From Daphnia pulex (Eukaryota; Arthropoda; Branchiopoda; Diplostraca; Daphniidae), in contig NC_060021.1 in the NCBI RefSeq assembly GCF_021134715.1, positions 9,704,501-9,768,500 of the forward strand: DNA of 64,000 nucleotides, read 5' to 3'. Position numbers and translations under genes: made by a program. Under the pieces are notes generated by a model that ran no database searches, was not told the origin of the DNA, and worked only from the letters and a program-made list of their open reading frames with translations. Shown here one piece after another: positions 1-10,714 of this stretch; the first letter of the stretch is position 1, and each line of letters opens with the position of its first letter.

Positions 1-743
1 AACCCTCGCAACGTCTCATTTGCTACGCGCTTAAAATAGATCCTTCATCAATTCCACATTATCTTCATCGATTCATCTGCGAGAAACGACGGGCATTGAA
101 TCATTTCGAATTTTGTGACTGGAAAAGAGTTTTAGCCCGCTGAGAAAACTAGTCTCCAATCGGATTTGGATACCAACTCTTGAGATTCAGAGGTACCTCA
201 CTTTTTGGTTCCCCAGTGGTGGCCATATGTATTAGATTCACTGAACATAGGCAAGACACAGAATGACTTCTTGATGGTGGTGGATTTTTCACGTCCTCAG
301 GTCTAAGAACGTTTTCTTTGGCGAATTAAAATTTCTACCCGTTCCTGTGACGGAAAGAAAGCAAACACTACCCCCTACGGAACTCATCGGCCGCAAGTTG
401 AACATTAAGCCTCGCTTTTCTACACGCAGATTTGAACGACAAAAGGGTAACGTCGTGCGTGAAAAACCGGCCCCACACAAATTACTCGTCCGGCTCACGA
501 GATCGCAGACTCTCGTTTCCTTTTCTACCCCGAGTGAGCCCAGAACTCGACCGTCAACGATTTCTTTAGAAACCAGGGAATTGTACATTTTCAAGGTAAT
601 GATCAGTTACTGTAATCAATCACCACACAAGTTTTGAGTTGAACCCGTCTTTTCTTACAGGCTGTTATTGGGGTTTTGTTAATTGTATGAGTATTCAAGA
701 GTCTACTTTTCATCGGAAGTAGAAATTCTGGAGGGCAAACACA
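1..743 (+). promoter_or_regulatory. 5' flank and 5' UTR of the ataxin-2 gene
   Basis: No conserved coding sequence was recognised here. A donor (TTCAAG|gtaatg, exon ending near 595) and an acceptor (cttacag, ending at 660) suggest that a non-coding leader exon is spliced across a 65-bp intron to the exon carrying the ataxin-2 ATG at 744. Open frames of about 100 codons on both strands at 289-637 overlap each other; the plus-strand one begins with GTG rather than ATG, so I do not treat either as a gene. The transcription start is not visible: no TATA box was seen. Confidence 0.5.
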
Positions 744-3700
744 ATGAATAAGTCTAAAGCAAAGATGGGCAAACCCTCCACCCCTCAAAATACATCGGGG
801 AACTGCAATGTTGCTGTAACAAATCGCAACACACCACCTTCTAGAAACAAATCGGACAAAGATATCCCATATGAAGGCATTTACCAGAATTTAAGATTTT
901 GTGAAACAATTACTTCCCTCATGGGGAATACAGTTCAGGTATGGTAAATTGTATGACCTTGTAGTCCACAATTTTAGGTTCAACTTGTTTTGTGTTTCAG
1001 ATCCAACTTTCGAATGGGAAAATATTTGAAGGAATTTTTAGCACGTTTTCTCCTCAGTTAGAAGTTGTTTTAGAACTGGTTCATACAGTTGACCCCAGCC
1101 AACCTGATAAAATTGATGTTAAATCAGTTTCTAGGGAGGTTGTCTTTGGTTCCCAAATGATTGTGATGATGAGCTCCAAAGATGTAGAACTGGACTATGC
1201 CACTAAAGGTACACTGCTTCAAATAATGACTGCTTTTGCATAATTCATGCGCACATCACTAATGTTTGAAATTCTTATTTCAGATTTTGCCACTGATACT
1301 TCCATAAGCCGTTTTAATGGGCTCAGTGGAGAAAAAGAGCTTGAACCCTGGGAGGGTGATGGTGATGATTGTAACATTTCACTGGATAATGCGGTAATTT
1401 AAAGCAATTATTATTGTTTTGTACGCATAAAATTTACTGTTTCTTTTTTAAAATTTAGAATGGATGGGATCCTAATGAAATGTTTGCCAGAAATGAAAAA
1501 GTATATGGAGTTCAAACTAGTTTTGTGGAGGATTTGTCACAGTATACGTGTAAACTAGAAAGGAGGGACTCTGCCGAATTCAAGTAAAATTGGATTTTTA
1601 TCCTCGACAATCGTGTAATCGTTAATTAAGCTAATATTTTTTTTAGGGAAAGAGAAGCTCAAGCATCTATCCTGGCTAATAGTATCGAAGGAAACGCTGT
1701 CTCTAAAGCGCATGCGGACCTTGAAAACGCCAGTGACGAAGAAGAAAAGTTTTCGGCCGTGGTAAGACCTAGCCATGAGTCTCGTGAACGCCGTGAGCCC
1801 CGAGACTTCCGAGACTTTAGTAATCGTTCGTCTGACCGAGGCGGGAGCACAATGGGTGGCAGCGGAGGAGGTAGCACAACTTCTGCTAATGCCGGCGGAG
1901 GTAGTGCCCACAGCTGTACGTAAACAAATTCTGTCTTTCATGCAAACGAACTGCCTTATTAAAGTTTCGATTTTTTTTTTCATGCAGCCAAATATGTTCA
2001 TCCAAATAAGCGGCCTATTAAAAGCGCCATCAACCAAAACATGGGCAAGATGATGCGCTCGACGCCCCCTCCCCACGGTGCTCACGGAGGACACGCTCAC
2101 CCCAACCTAGCTCCGAGACATCAGTCGGTAGGCGGAGGAGGTGGTGGTGGAGGTGGATCTTACCACGGTGGCAACAACTACGATGGTGACGGTAGGGGTG
2201 TTGGTCACACTTCGCAGTCGCACCCGAACAACTCGGGTCCAGTACACCACGGAGGTGGAAGTTATCACCAAGGCGGGCCACAGCATCAGCCATTCCAAGG
2301 ATCTTCGCAAGGGCGGGGCTCGTCTTCCGGTCCCTACTATGGTCGTTCCCAAGGACCGCCTGGTGGTTATAATAACAATAAAAATTCTGCTCAACAATCA
2401 GATTCTCGCGTTGCGAACGGCGATGAGCGCAAAGTCAACCGCGATTCGGCTTACGATTCGAAAAGCGGTCACGCTCCATCTCATTCACACGCCCCTATTT
2501 CCTCGTTGCCACAACGCGATCATGGTCCGAAGGAACAGCGGAAGAACTATGCTGGTAAGCACAATCTTGTGCATTCCGAAGTGAAACAAAACTCTAAAAG
2601 TTTCTATCTAAAACCAGGCAAAACCAGAGACGATCAAAACTCGGATCTGAAGAAGTTTAGTCAAGATTTTCGCCTGGCTGAAAACGCCGCTGGGGATGAG
2701 AAGAAAGCAACTCCTTCTCCTACTGCAGGAAACCCAGCTCCGGCGCCCAATAAAACAAGTACACCTCCTCCTCCAGCTCCGATTGCGCCCATAGTTTCTC
2801 CAGCCCCTGGCGCCGCTCCTGCCTTGACTCCTGCCGCCCCAACCGCCCCTTCAGCTACGCCTTCTGCTCAGCCTGTCCCGGCGCAGCCATCTCGTTCCCC
2901 GGTCGTCAGCCCTGTGCAGGTCAACACGACACCTACTCTGGTCACTCCTCCTGGTCCCAGTGTTGGCGCTCCTCGTGAAGCTACTCCTGTGGAAGAAAAA
3001 GCAGGCGAGTCCGTAGAAAAGGTGTCAGACACGCTGAAGAAATCAAGCCTCAACCCGAATGCGAAAGAATTTGTGCTTAATCCAAACGCGCGGGTTTTCG
3101 TTCCAGTAAGTTTTTCTGTTATCTTCTCGATTATGCATTCAATTTTCTATTAACCCTACTCCATCAACGCAGACTCCTCCTCGGTCTCATACTCCACAGA
3201 CTCAACAAGGTGGGCAAATGTTGATACCTGGTCCCATGGGCCAACTAGGACCTTCTATGGGAGGTGGTTTGGGTGGTTCGGGTAGCCCGGCGCAAGGTCT
3301 TCCGCTAATGCCCGTCGTTCACTACGTTCAGACGAATCCGGGCGGAGTACAAAACCAGGGACCCAACCAAGGTGGTAATCAACCACACTATACAGCCCAC
3401 AATCCAGGTGGAACACGGTTCCGCAAACGTGAGCAACAGTTTTTTTTTCTCAGCATTTATTTATACAAATTTATATTTTTCAGTTAGTTTTAAATCATTT
3501 AATATATTGTTTTTGTTATAGCATCGCCCATGCCTGTGAACCACCGACCTGATTTAGCGTCGTCGATGCATGTAGCCGCCGCAACTGGTCAGCCATTGAT
3601 GGCGCCTGCTCCGATGGGTGGACCACAGATCTTTTATAATCCGCCGCAAGGCGCTATGATGCAAGGGACACCCCAGCCTTATCCACAGGTAGAGTGGACC

Positions 3701-4581
3701 TTTCTTTTCTTCTTGAGCTTTCATATTTATCAGTATTGGTCTCAAGTTTGAAAGGGTTTAATTGTCCCGCGGAAACATTATTCACGGGTCGTGACTTCTA
3801 TACTTTATTTTTGAATAGTTGTACGCGATGCGCTTTGTAGGACCGCAGATGCAAGGCATGATTTCAAATTCATCATATGGTGACACAATGACTACGGGGC
3901 ACAGTCCGATTTACATGACGTCACACATGTCGCCCGGACATGGCCAAGGAGTTAACAACCAAGGTCAAATGGCTCCTACCCAACAGCAACAGCACCACCA
4001 TCCTAACTCAACTCCTTCGCCAGCTCAACAGCACTCGATGGCTCAGACTCAAGCCGGAAATCCTCCTCAATTGATTTATCAAACAGCCGGTATGTCACCT
4101 AGGATCCAATTACTTCATCCGCAAAAGAAGAAGGAAGCTTCAATATTGAGTCTAACGATTGCTTAATTTTTTTTTTTTTTTTTCAGGAGGACATCACGGA
4201 CACTCACAAGGTCCCCTTCATAGCCACCATGCCCCCTATCCCATGGTGTTATTACCCCCAGGTCACAGCCAGCTGCCACCGGGCGTTTCCGGGCCATCTG
4301 GAGGTCCGGGAGGTCCACAAGGCGTGCAGCTCCTTCCGCTTGGCTCGTCGGCCGCAATGGGCATGCCCATACCTCAAATTCATTACATTCAGCAAGCCCC
4401 CGGTAATCAAGCACTTCAACGCTTGGGCTGATTTTGCTTTTAGCAACAAAATAATTAGGAAATTTTTTGAATTCACTTATCAAGTCAAGTACGGCTGGTC
4501 GGTCGATTGATTGATAATTTGTTTGAAGGAACAGGTGGGCAGCCTTCCCATATGCAACAATTGGTTCCTCATAATCAATAA
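744..4581 (+). CDS. Atx2: Ataxin-2 homolog (RNA-binding translational regulator)
   Basis: Ataxin-2 is a cytoplasmic RNA-associated protein that binds poly(A)-binding protein and acts in translation control and stress granules (family knowledge). Eleven coding exons: 744-938, 1001-1208, 1284-1393, 1459-1583, 1647-1900, 1988-3105, 3173-3428, 3522-3688, 3819-4089, 4187-4402, 4535-4581; all phases agree and give 988 aa. Domains in order: a Lsm/Sm fold at roughly residues 45-135 (IQLSNGKIFEGIF, then KDVELDYATK), an LsmAD segment with NEKVYGVQTSF and KLERRDSAEF (about 145-230), Gly/His-rich and Pro/Ala-rich disordered regions, a doubled PAM2 motif near residue 660, and a Gln/His/Pro/Met-rich C-terminus. 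The start ATG opens a short polar leader before the Lsm domain. The last intron (4403-4534) may be retained, which would end the protein at 4431 instead. Only short Gln runs are present, no long polyQ tract. Confidence 0.93.
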
Positions 4582-5963
4582 GTTGTCCACATACAGATTA
4601 ACAAAACAAAACAGATATGAAACACAAAAAATTTCAAACCCTATCAAAAGTCTACCTATAAGAATTAAATTCATCCTCCCCTCCATCGATTTTGTTCTCT
4701 AGCAGAAGTGAAAAGGGGGAAAGATCACTTCCTCCTGTTCATGAACCGACAGACGACCTAGGCAACTGGTGAAACTGAGTGAACAAAATTTTTTGCAGTG
4801 GATTTATTTGGAACCATTGCCATCTGTTTTTGTAAAGCGCCTCTTATTTTTTTTGGCCGTATGAAATAGGTGACAAAAGTTTCAATAGCCCGTCTAATCC
4901 GTAACTGACAGAAACGAATAATTTTCTTCATATTTTTCCCATATTTTCTTTCTTGCTCCTAAAATTTTTGAATAATTTCAATCTGTGCAGCTCTTATTGT
5001 TTTTTATATTTTTTTTCCAGCTGCCCTTTTTTTTGAGATATCAAAACCCTTTTTTTTTTTGAAAAAAACTATCAAGTTAACATTGGTTGGATTGGAATTC
5101 TTCTAAGCCCAATTCAACATTGGAATCAATTAAGATTTTTCCTCTGGAAAAAGTCAACTACCCTACTGAGGAATTATTTATTGAGAATTTTTTTAAAAGA
5201 TTTTTTTTTGTTTTAAAATAATTTCCCTCTTCATTGCCCAATATCCTGGAAAAAAAAAATTCAAGAACACAGAATTGGCTGAAATTCTTCCCCCTCAAAC
5301 TACTTTACTGTAGCATTTTCTAATGCAAAGGGAATTAAAAATATATTTGAAGAGAAACAAAATCATCTCTACAGCATTATTTTTCACTCAAATGTTTGAG
5401 CATTTTTTGTCTTCTAGTCTTCTCTTGTACTCGAAAGATGGATAACTCGCTTAACATTTGAATAATGGATGCTGGGGACGTGTTTGCTTGAAGAAGTTCA
5501 ATGATGCTTCTATAAAATTATCAATGGTTTTATGAAGTGAAACATGAAACATGATAAACGTTTATAGGACTAATAGCGTTTAGCAAGAACGATTACCTTA
5601 ATATTCGAGGATTCATAATAATCCCAGCTAACTCGGCAAATTCCATCAGTTCTCTTTCTTTCTGTGAAAAATTTCGTAAGCTATACATTTTAAATTGATT
5701 AAAGTTGCTGGATGATCAAAAGGAAGCTTCTTTTCATTCTATGGTTGGTCTTAATTCATAACTTTTGAATTCAGCACAGCTTCAAGCCACCAAGAATGCA
5801 CGAACGTCAACGCAACGGTCGACAAGTAGAAAAACAACAAAAAAAGATGACGCTCCTCAATTGTTTTTTTCCGAACGAAACGAAGGTGTTGTCGTCTGCT
5901 GCTGTCTGCTAAGTGCTAATGTCATTTTAGTGCTCAGACCTACCAGCGTTTTCAAGTTTCAAA
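4582..5963 (+). other. 3' UTR of ataxin-2 and intergenic DNA up to BAG1
   Basis: AT-rich sequence with many T and A homopolymers, probably the ataxin-2 3' UTR followed by the BAG1 promoter and 5' UTR. The open frame beginning at 5765 lies in a different frame from the BAG1 start at 5964 and shows no recognisable domain. Nothing else is supported here. Confidence 0.5.
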
Positions 5964-6778
5964 ATGAGCAACGGGAATGTGTTGATCGTTCTAGGAAAAA
6001 ATGGTTATCTTTTCTTTAAATTAGATAAGGAAACAATTGTACTAAATCTAACGTAACTGCTTGTTCTTTCAGGAAGTAAAAAATTTGAACTACAAGTTAC
6101 CTTTCAAACTACCGTTGGCGAATTGTGTGCTGAAATCGAAAAAGAAACGGATATACCTGTTAACTGTCAAAGAGTTATTTACAACGGACGAGCTCTAAAT
6201 AATCACGCTGAAGACATGCAAAAAGACCTGCATAATCTAGGGTTAAAATCCCCTGCCAAAGTGCTAGTGCTTGGTAAGAAACCAGATGAAGAGGATGAAA
6301 ATTACAAATTGATGAAGAAATGGGAGATTTCTTGTGATTCAGTCACAAATCAAGTTAGTAGCATTGAAAAAGACATCCTTGAAATGGAAAGGGTAAAAGA
6401 CTAAAAGTTCATTAATTCTGTTATTATAATTTGTTGGTTATAAAAGTTTTTTTTTTTTGTGTTTTAGGGGTTTGCTCCTAAGGAATTGTTTGACAATCTA
6501 CCAAAAGTTGAAAAAAAGATAAACTGTCTAGCAGAAGAATTAATGAAGATTTTGATATCCCTTGATGCACTAAGTTTCAAAGAAGACCAGAAAGTGGCTA
6601 GGGCAAAAAGGAAATGTATAATTGATAAAATTCATTCGTTGCATAAAAAATGTGATGAAATGGTAAATATTATATAATTTTGAATTGAAGTATCAGTTAT
6701 GTCTCATACTCTAATACTCTAAATCATTTTGACACTTAGGTTGCTTCAGTGAAGCAGTTGCAAAGTACAAAATCTTAA
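5964..6778 (+). CDS. BAG1: BAG family molecular chaperone regulator 1-like
   Basis: BAG1-type proteins bind the Hsp70 ATPase domain through a C-terminal BAG domain and promote nucleotide exchange; the ubiquitin-like domain links to the proteasome (family knowledge). Four exons: 5964-6003, 6073-6392, 6468-6662, 6740-6778, phases consistent, 197 aa. The N-terminal ubiquitin-like domain runs from about residue 4 to 85 (FELQVTF, IYNGRALNN, VLVLGKK). The BAG domain occupies about 95-185 (GFAPKELFDNL, VARAKRKCIIDKI), aligning with the human BAG1 segments GFLPKDL and SRLKRKGLV. The start at 5964 was chosen because MSNGNVLIVLGKN gives the first ubiquitin-like strand. The first donor (AATG|gttatc) is weak. 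The protein is short, like the smallest vertebrate isoform. Confidence 0.88.
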
Positions 6779-8200
6779 TGGTGGGTTAAGTAATCCAAAT
6801 ACGGAAATATATAAAATGTTTAATATTCTGCCTTATTAATTATATATTACTATGTAAGCAAATGTTGTGGATTGTAATTACATTTTCATAGAATGGTTAA
6901 AAGTGAAAGTGACTCAACGCGCGCGTGTTAAACCGTTCAACTGTTAGTGGTAAACGTCCAACTGTTGGGCCTGAACGTCCATTGAAATGCTAATAATACA
7001 ATGAATGTATTTAATGTGACTTGATCTCCGTGGCCTAGGCCATAAGGCCAATGCTTTGGCATATTCTTTTTGTTTTGACTGGCGTTTTAATTAGCTTAAT
7101 GGAGGATAGTTTTCTTTTTAAAACTAAAAATTGGTAATGTACGCAGGTTTTCAAGTCGTTCGAGTTCGAGTCGTCATCATGAAAATGTGGATTAAATTGA
7201 ACTTGTGTCTTGCCGTAACTATAGATGGCTATTCGAAATCTGTCATCAGTGAGTCAGTCACAGATGGGACTGGGAGAGGTGTTGAACAAACAACAAATAC
7301 CAAAAGTTCTTTCCTGCTGCTGTTCACTTTTTTTATTGACCAAATTAATATCCACAAAATATATGTAGGTGAATCTGTAACTTTCATAATCTAATCACCA
7401 TAGTTGATACTTAAACTTCATCCCTGTATTCTAGTTGATTCTAGTATTCTACAATCTACATAATGTGTCCACGAAGCTTGTCTGCTGTCATGTCAAGATC
7501 TCATTTAGGTATTGCATCATAGCTGGGTATTGACTTCGCAACCAGATTCTTTGCCATTTGCAATCGGAAAGATCAGTTCAGGTAAGTCAACATTTACTAG
7601 ACATTTCCATGTAAACTTTCACTATACGTACCACAAATTTCACACTGATGCCCAGCCCAGAGTATTACAGTCGGATGTTACATTTGCTTCTGTGTGTGAA
7701 GTTTTTTTTTCCAGTCGAGTTTTTACGGTGCACATTTAGCCACGGTTTGATTTTTGAGTCTTAAGTCTGTAGCTTAACTACTTAAGAATGATTGTGTATT
7801 ATTATAATTATTCCTTGTTATTATGATTAATACACGCATTTTTTAATCTACTTTGATTTATTTTGTGAAAGCATACCGAAGATCTTTTGCCTTTCTCCAC
7901 GTGATCGCTGCCGTGTCATGGAGATGCTTCTTCTAGAGGGTCTATTTCTATATTGCAAGACAAAAATGTGATAATAACAGGAAATCTGAGTTGGTTATAA
8001 TGTACTTTTAAGATAAATCAAGTAGGTTAGTATATTGCTTACATTTTAGTCTACGTATGTGTGCTAAAGAGTCGTACACTCTTACGTTACTTTAGAATGT
8101 TTGAAATTAAATTTGATATATTTTCAACATGTTCAAACTGATGCAGTGTTTATTTATCATTTTTCAATTACCATTTTAGAGTTCAAGCTTCAGACGTGCC
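6779..8200. other. Intergenic region, no gene seen
   Basis: BAG1 3' UTR followed by AT-rich intergenic DNA. Open frames at 7131-7394 and 7512-7739 lack recognisable domains, show no convincing splice structure and look like chance frames. The region ends where the left arm of the inverted duplication begins. Confidence 0.5.
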
Positions 8201-8580
8201 GGCCAGTTTGCATTTCCTGCACGCTTGAAGGTCACGGTGAAAATTACGTGTAAAACTGTCAATGCGGTGGTGTAGAGGTTGGGTGAGAAAGGTACGTGTT
8301 TCATCATTATCAAGCAGGTATAATAGCCACAAGGCTCAGCCATTTGATATTCATTTTGATATTTGTTGTTGTAGACCCATCCCCAGCAACGCCAACCTAA
8401 AGAAGAAAAGGCCAGTTTGCATTTTTTTCATGCTCGAAGGTCACGGAGATCATTACGTGAAACGTATCATGCGACGGCGGAGAGGTTGGGTGAGAAAGCT
8501 ACGTGTTTCATCATTATCAAATAGGTACAATGCCCGCAAGGCTTAAGAGGTGAGGGTGATCAAAAAAATCGTATAAAAAG
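8201..8580 (+). repeat. Tandem 209-bp units upstream of the tyrosine-rich gene (left)
   Basis: Two diverged direct copies with a period of about 209 bp: ggccagtttgcattt occurs at 8201 and again at 8410. Each is followed by cgaaggtcacgg or cttgaaggtcacgg, an attacgtg motif, gaggttgggtgagaaag and tacgtgtttcatcattatca. The second unit runs into the TATA box at 8572. The position suggests duplicated upstream regulatory sequence for the tyrosine-rich gene. A 94-codon open frame (8262-8546) crosses both units but starts and ends without gene-like context. Confidence 0.75.
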
Positions 8581-8607
8581 GAGAGAGAAAAGGCCAGAGA
8601 CATCAGT
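8572..8607 (+). promoter_or_regulatory. TATA box and initiator of the left tyrosine-rich gene 1
   Basis: TATAAAAAG at 8572-8580 is followed about 30 bp downstream by an arthropod-type initiator TCAGT at 8603-8607. This is the expected core-promoter spacing. The leader then runs to the ATG at 8693. The mirror copy lies at about 16877-16909 on the minus strand. Confidence 0.7.
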
Positions 8608-8692
8608 CGAGTGAGCATCTCCGACACGGCAACAACTGCTGTGCCCTATCTGTCACCATCTGCCTTCTTCACCGTATTGCCAGTTCGCATCC

Positions 8693-9657
8693 ATGGGTAA
8701 ATATTCTGTTTGTTTTTTTTTACATTGAGATTGGTATCAATCCTACTTGTTTCTTGATGTATGAATGTATTGAATATTGATGTTTTAATTTGTTTACTGT
8801 CTAGTTAATAAGGTGTCGTATGCTGTTGGGTGTTGTATCGTTGATGGCTGGGTCGACCACTGGTGTACCGATGTCTCCTGGGTATGGCGGATACCAAACC
8901 GCAACGCCGCCGCCTTACTATCCAAGAGCAACTAACGCAACGACCAGTTACTGCACCGAGATCTCCAAGTACTACACCCCTAAGGCACCGGAGTTTTGTA
9001 CCACAACTTACGCTGCCCCGAGCCACTACACTGACGTCCTGAAGTATTACTCTGCCCCGAGTTACTACACCACCAAGGTGACGGAGCATGACTACGCATG
9101 CTGCCCCATCCTACTACACAGAGGCTTTCAAGTATTACTCTATTCTCAGCTACTTATTGCACTGATTTTCCTAAATACTATTCTGTTCCCAGGTGCTACA
9201 CCGAGGCTCCCGCTGATTACTCCACCAAGACGGTCGAGTACTACACCGAAGCGGTAAACTACTACTCTGCCCCGATCTACACAACCACAACTGAGGCGGC
9301 CAAGGATGACGCAGTTCCGTCTTGCTACACCGAAGCTACTCTTTTGTTCTACGTTGAACAGAAATACTACACTGATGCTCCAGTTCACTACACCACAACC
9401 TACGCTACACCGCAGCCCCCAAGCACTACATCGAAGAAGCCGCCTATTACACAACAACGTATGCTGCCTAGTTTACTACACCGAGGCTCCTAAGTACTAC
9501 ATCACTAAGGCACTGGAATTCTACACGTCTATGTATGCTGCCCCTTCCTACTACACCGAGGCGCCGCCTCTTCAACACTGAAGCTCTTAAGTACTACACT
9601 ACAACCTACGCTGCCCCGAGCTACTACACCTACGTCCCGAAGTATTACTGTGCGTAA
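8693..9657 (+). pseudogene. Tyrosine-rich cuticle-like gene, left copy 1, frame-disrupted
   Basis: Exon 1 is only ATGG (8693-8696, donor gtaaat). Exon 2 begins near 8805 after ctgtctag and runs to a TAA at 9655-9657. The body encodes repeats of the type YYTEAPKYY and YTTTYAAPSYYT, a composition seen in Daphnia-type structural or cuticle proteins. Spliced from the ATG, the frame reads VNKVSYAVGCC and does not enter the frame that gives a signal-like segment and SPGYGGYQT (frame of 8820-9257). The tyrosine frame shifts again near 9095 and 9475. The left copy therefore cannot make one continuous repeat protein. It is probably a pseudogene; sequence errors in repeats are the alternative. Function as a secreted structural protein is inferred from family likeness only. 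Confidence 0.65.
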
Positions 9658-9753
9658 AATGAGTCGTCAGAAAAAAAAAAGAAGTCGGTCCCCGAACTGC
9701 AGTGCCCTATCTGTCACCAACTGCATTCCTCATCGTGTAATCCATTCGCAATT

Positions 9754-10714
9754 ATGGGTAAATATTTTTATTTTTACATTGAGTTGTGTATCAATTCTGT
9801 GTTTTTTTTCTATTTGTTAATATGCCTGTTAATATGTAGTATTAATGTTTAAATTTATTTACTGTTTAGATATCTATGGCGTCATGCTCCTATTGTGTCT
9901 TGTTCGTTGATTGGTGGGTCGACCGCTGGTGTAGCGATGTATCCTTGGTAAGGCGGAAATCAAACCGCAACGCCGCTGCCTTCCTACACAACTTACACAA
10001 CGACCAGTTCCTGCACCGAGGTCTTCAAGTACTACACCACTAAAGCACCGGAGTTTTATACCACAACTTACGCTGCCCCGAGCCACTACACTAAAGCCCT
10101 GAAGTATTACTCTGCCCTGAGTTACTACACCATCTAGGCGATGGAGTGCTACATGACTACGTATGCTGCCCATCCTACTACACCGAGGCTCCCAAGTATT
10201 ATTCTGTTCTCAGCTACTTATTGCACCTATTTTCCTAAGTACTACTCTGTTCCCAGGTGCTACACCGAGGCTCCCGCTGATTACTCCACCGAAGCGGCAA
10301 AGTACTTCTCTGCCCTGATCTACACAACCACAACTGAGGCGGACAAGTATTACGCAGTCCCGAGTTGCTACCCAAAAGCAAAAGCTGCCCTTTCGTGCTA
10401 CGTTGAACAGAAATACTACACTGATGGTCCAGTCTACTACACCACGACCTACGCTACACCTAGCTACAACACGGCAGCCCCCAAGTACTACACCGAAGAA
10501 GCCGCCTATTACATAACTACGTACGCTGCCTAGTTTACTACATCGAGGAATTTAAGTATTACCCTGCTCCAAACTACTACCAAACTGAGGTTCATATTTA
10601 TTGCAATTCTCCCGATTATGTCACCACTACTCACGCTGCTCTGACCTTTACACCGAAGTTCTGAAGTATTTCTCTGGATTTGTTGAAAGATTGCTGGAAT
10701 ACAAAATTGATTGA
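9754..10714 (+). pseudogene. Tyrosine-rich cuticle-like gene, left copy 2, frame-disrupted
   Basis: Second tandem member in the left arm. Exon 1 is ATGG at 9754-9757 with donor gtaaat, and exon 2 starts near 9870 after tttag. The spliced frame meets a stop soon after the start (LLCLVR, stop), and another stop lies in what was the SPGYGGYQ-like segment. The open part 10141-10533 reads YCTYFPKYYSVPRCYTEAP and similar repeats. The coding trace ends around 10714. It is closely related to copy 1 (same intron position and phase), so the pair arose by tandem duplication before the inverted duplication. Confidence 0.62.

Noticed and set aside
347-637. 96-codon plus-strand frame upstream of ataxin-2
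   Set aside because: It starts at GTG, crosses a likely splice donor near 595 and is mirrored by an antisense frame; better read as 5' UTR.
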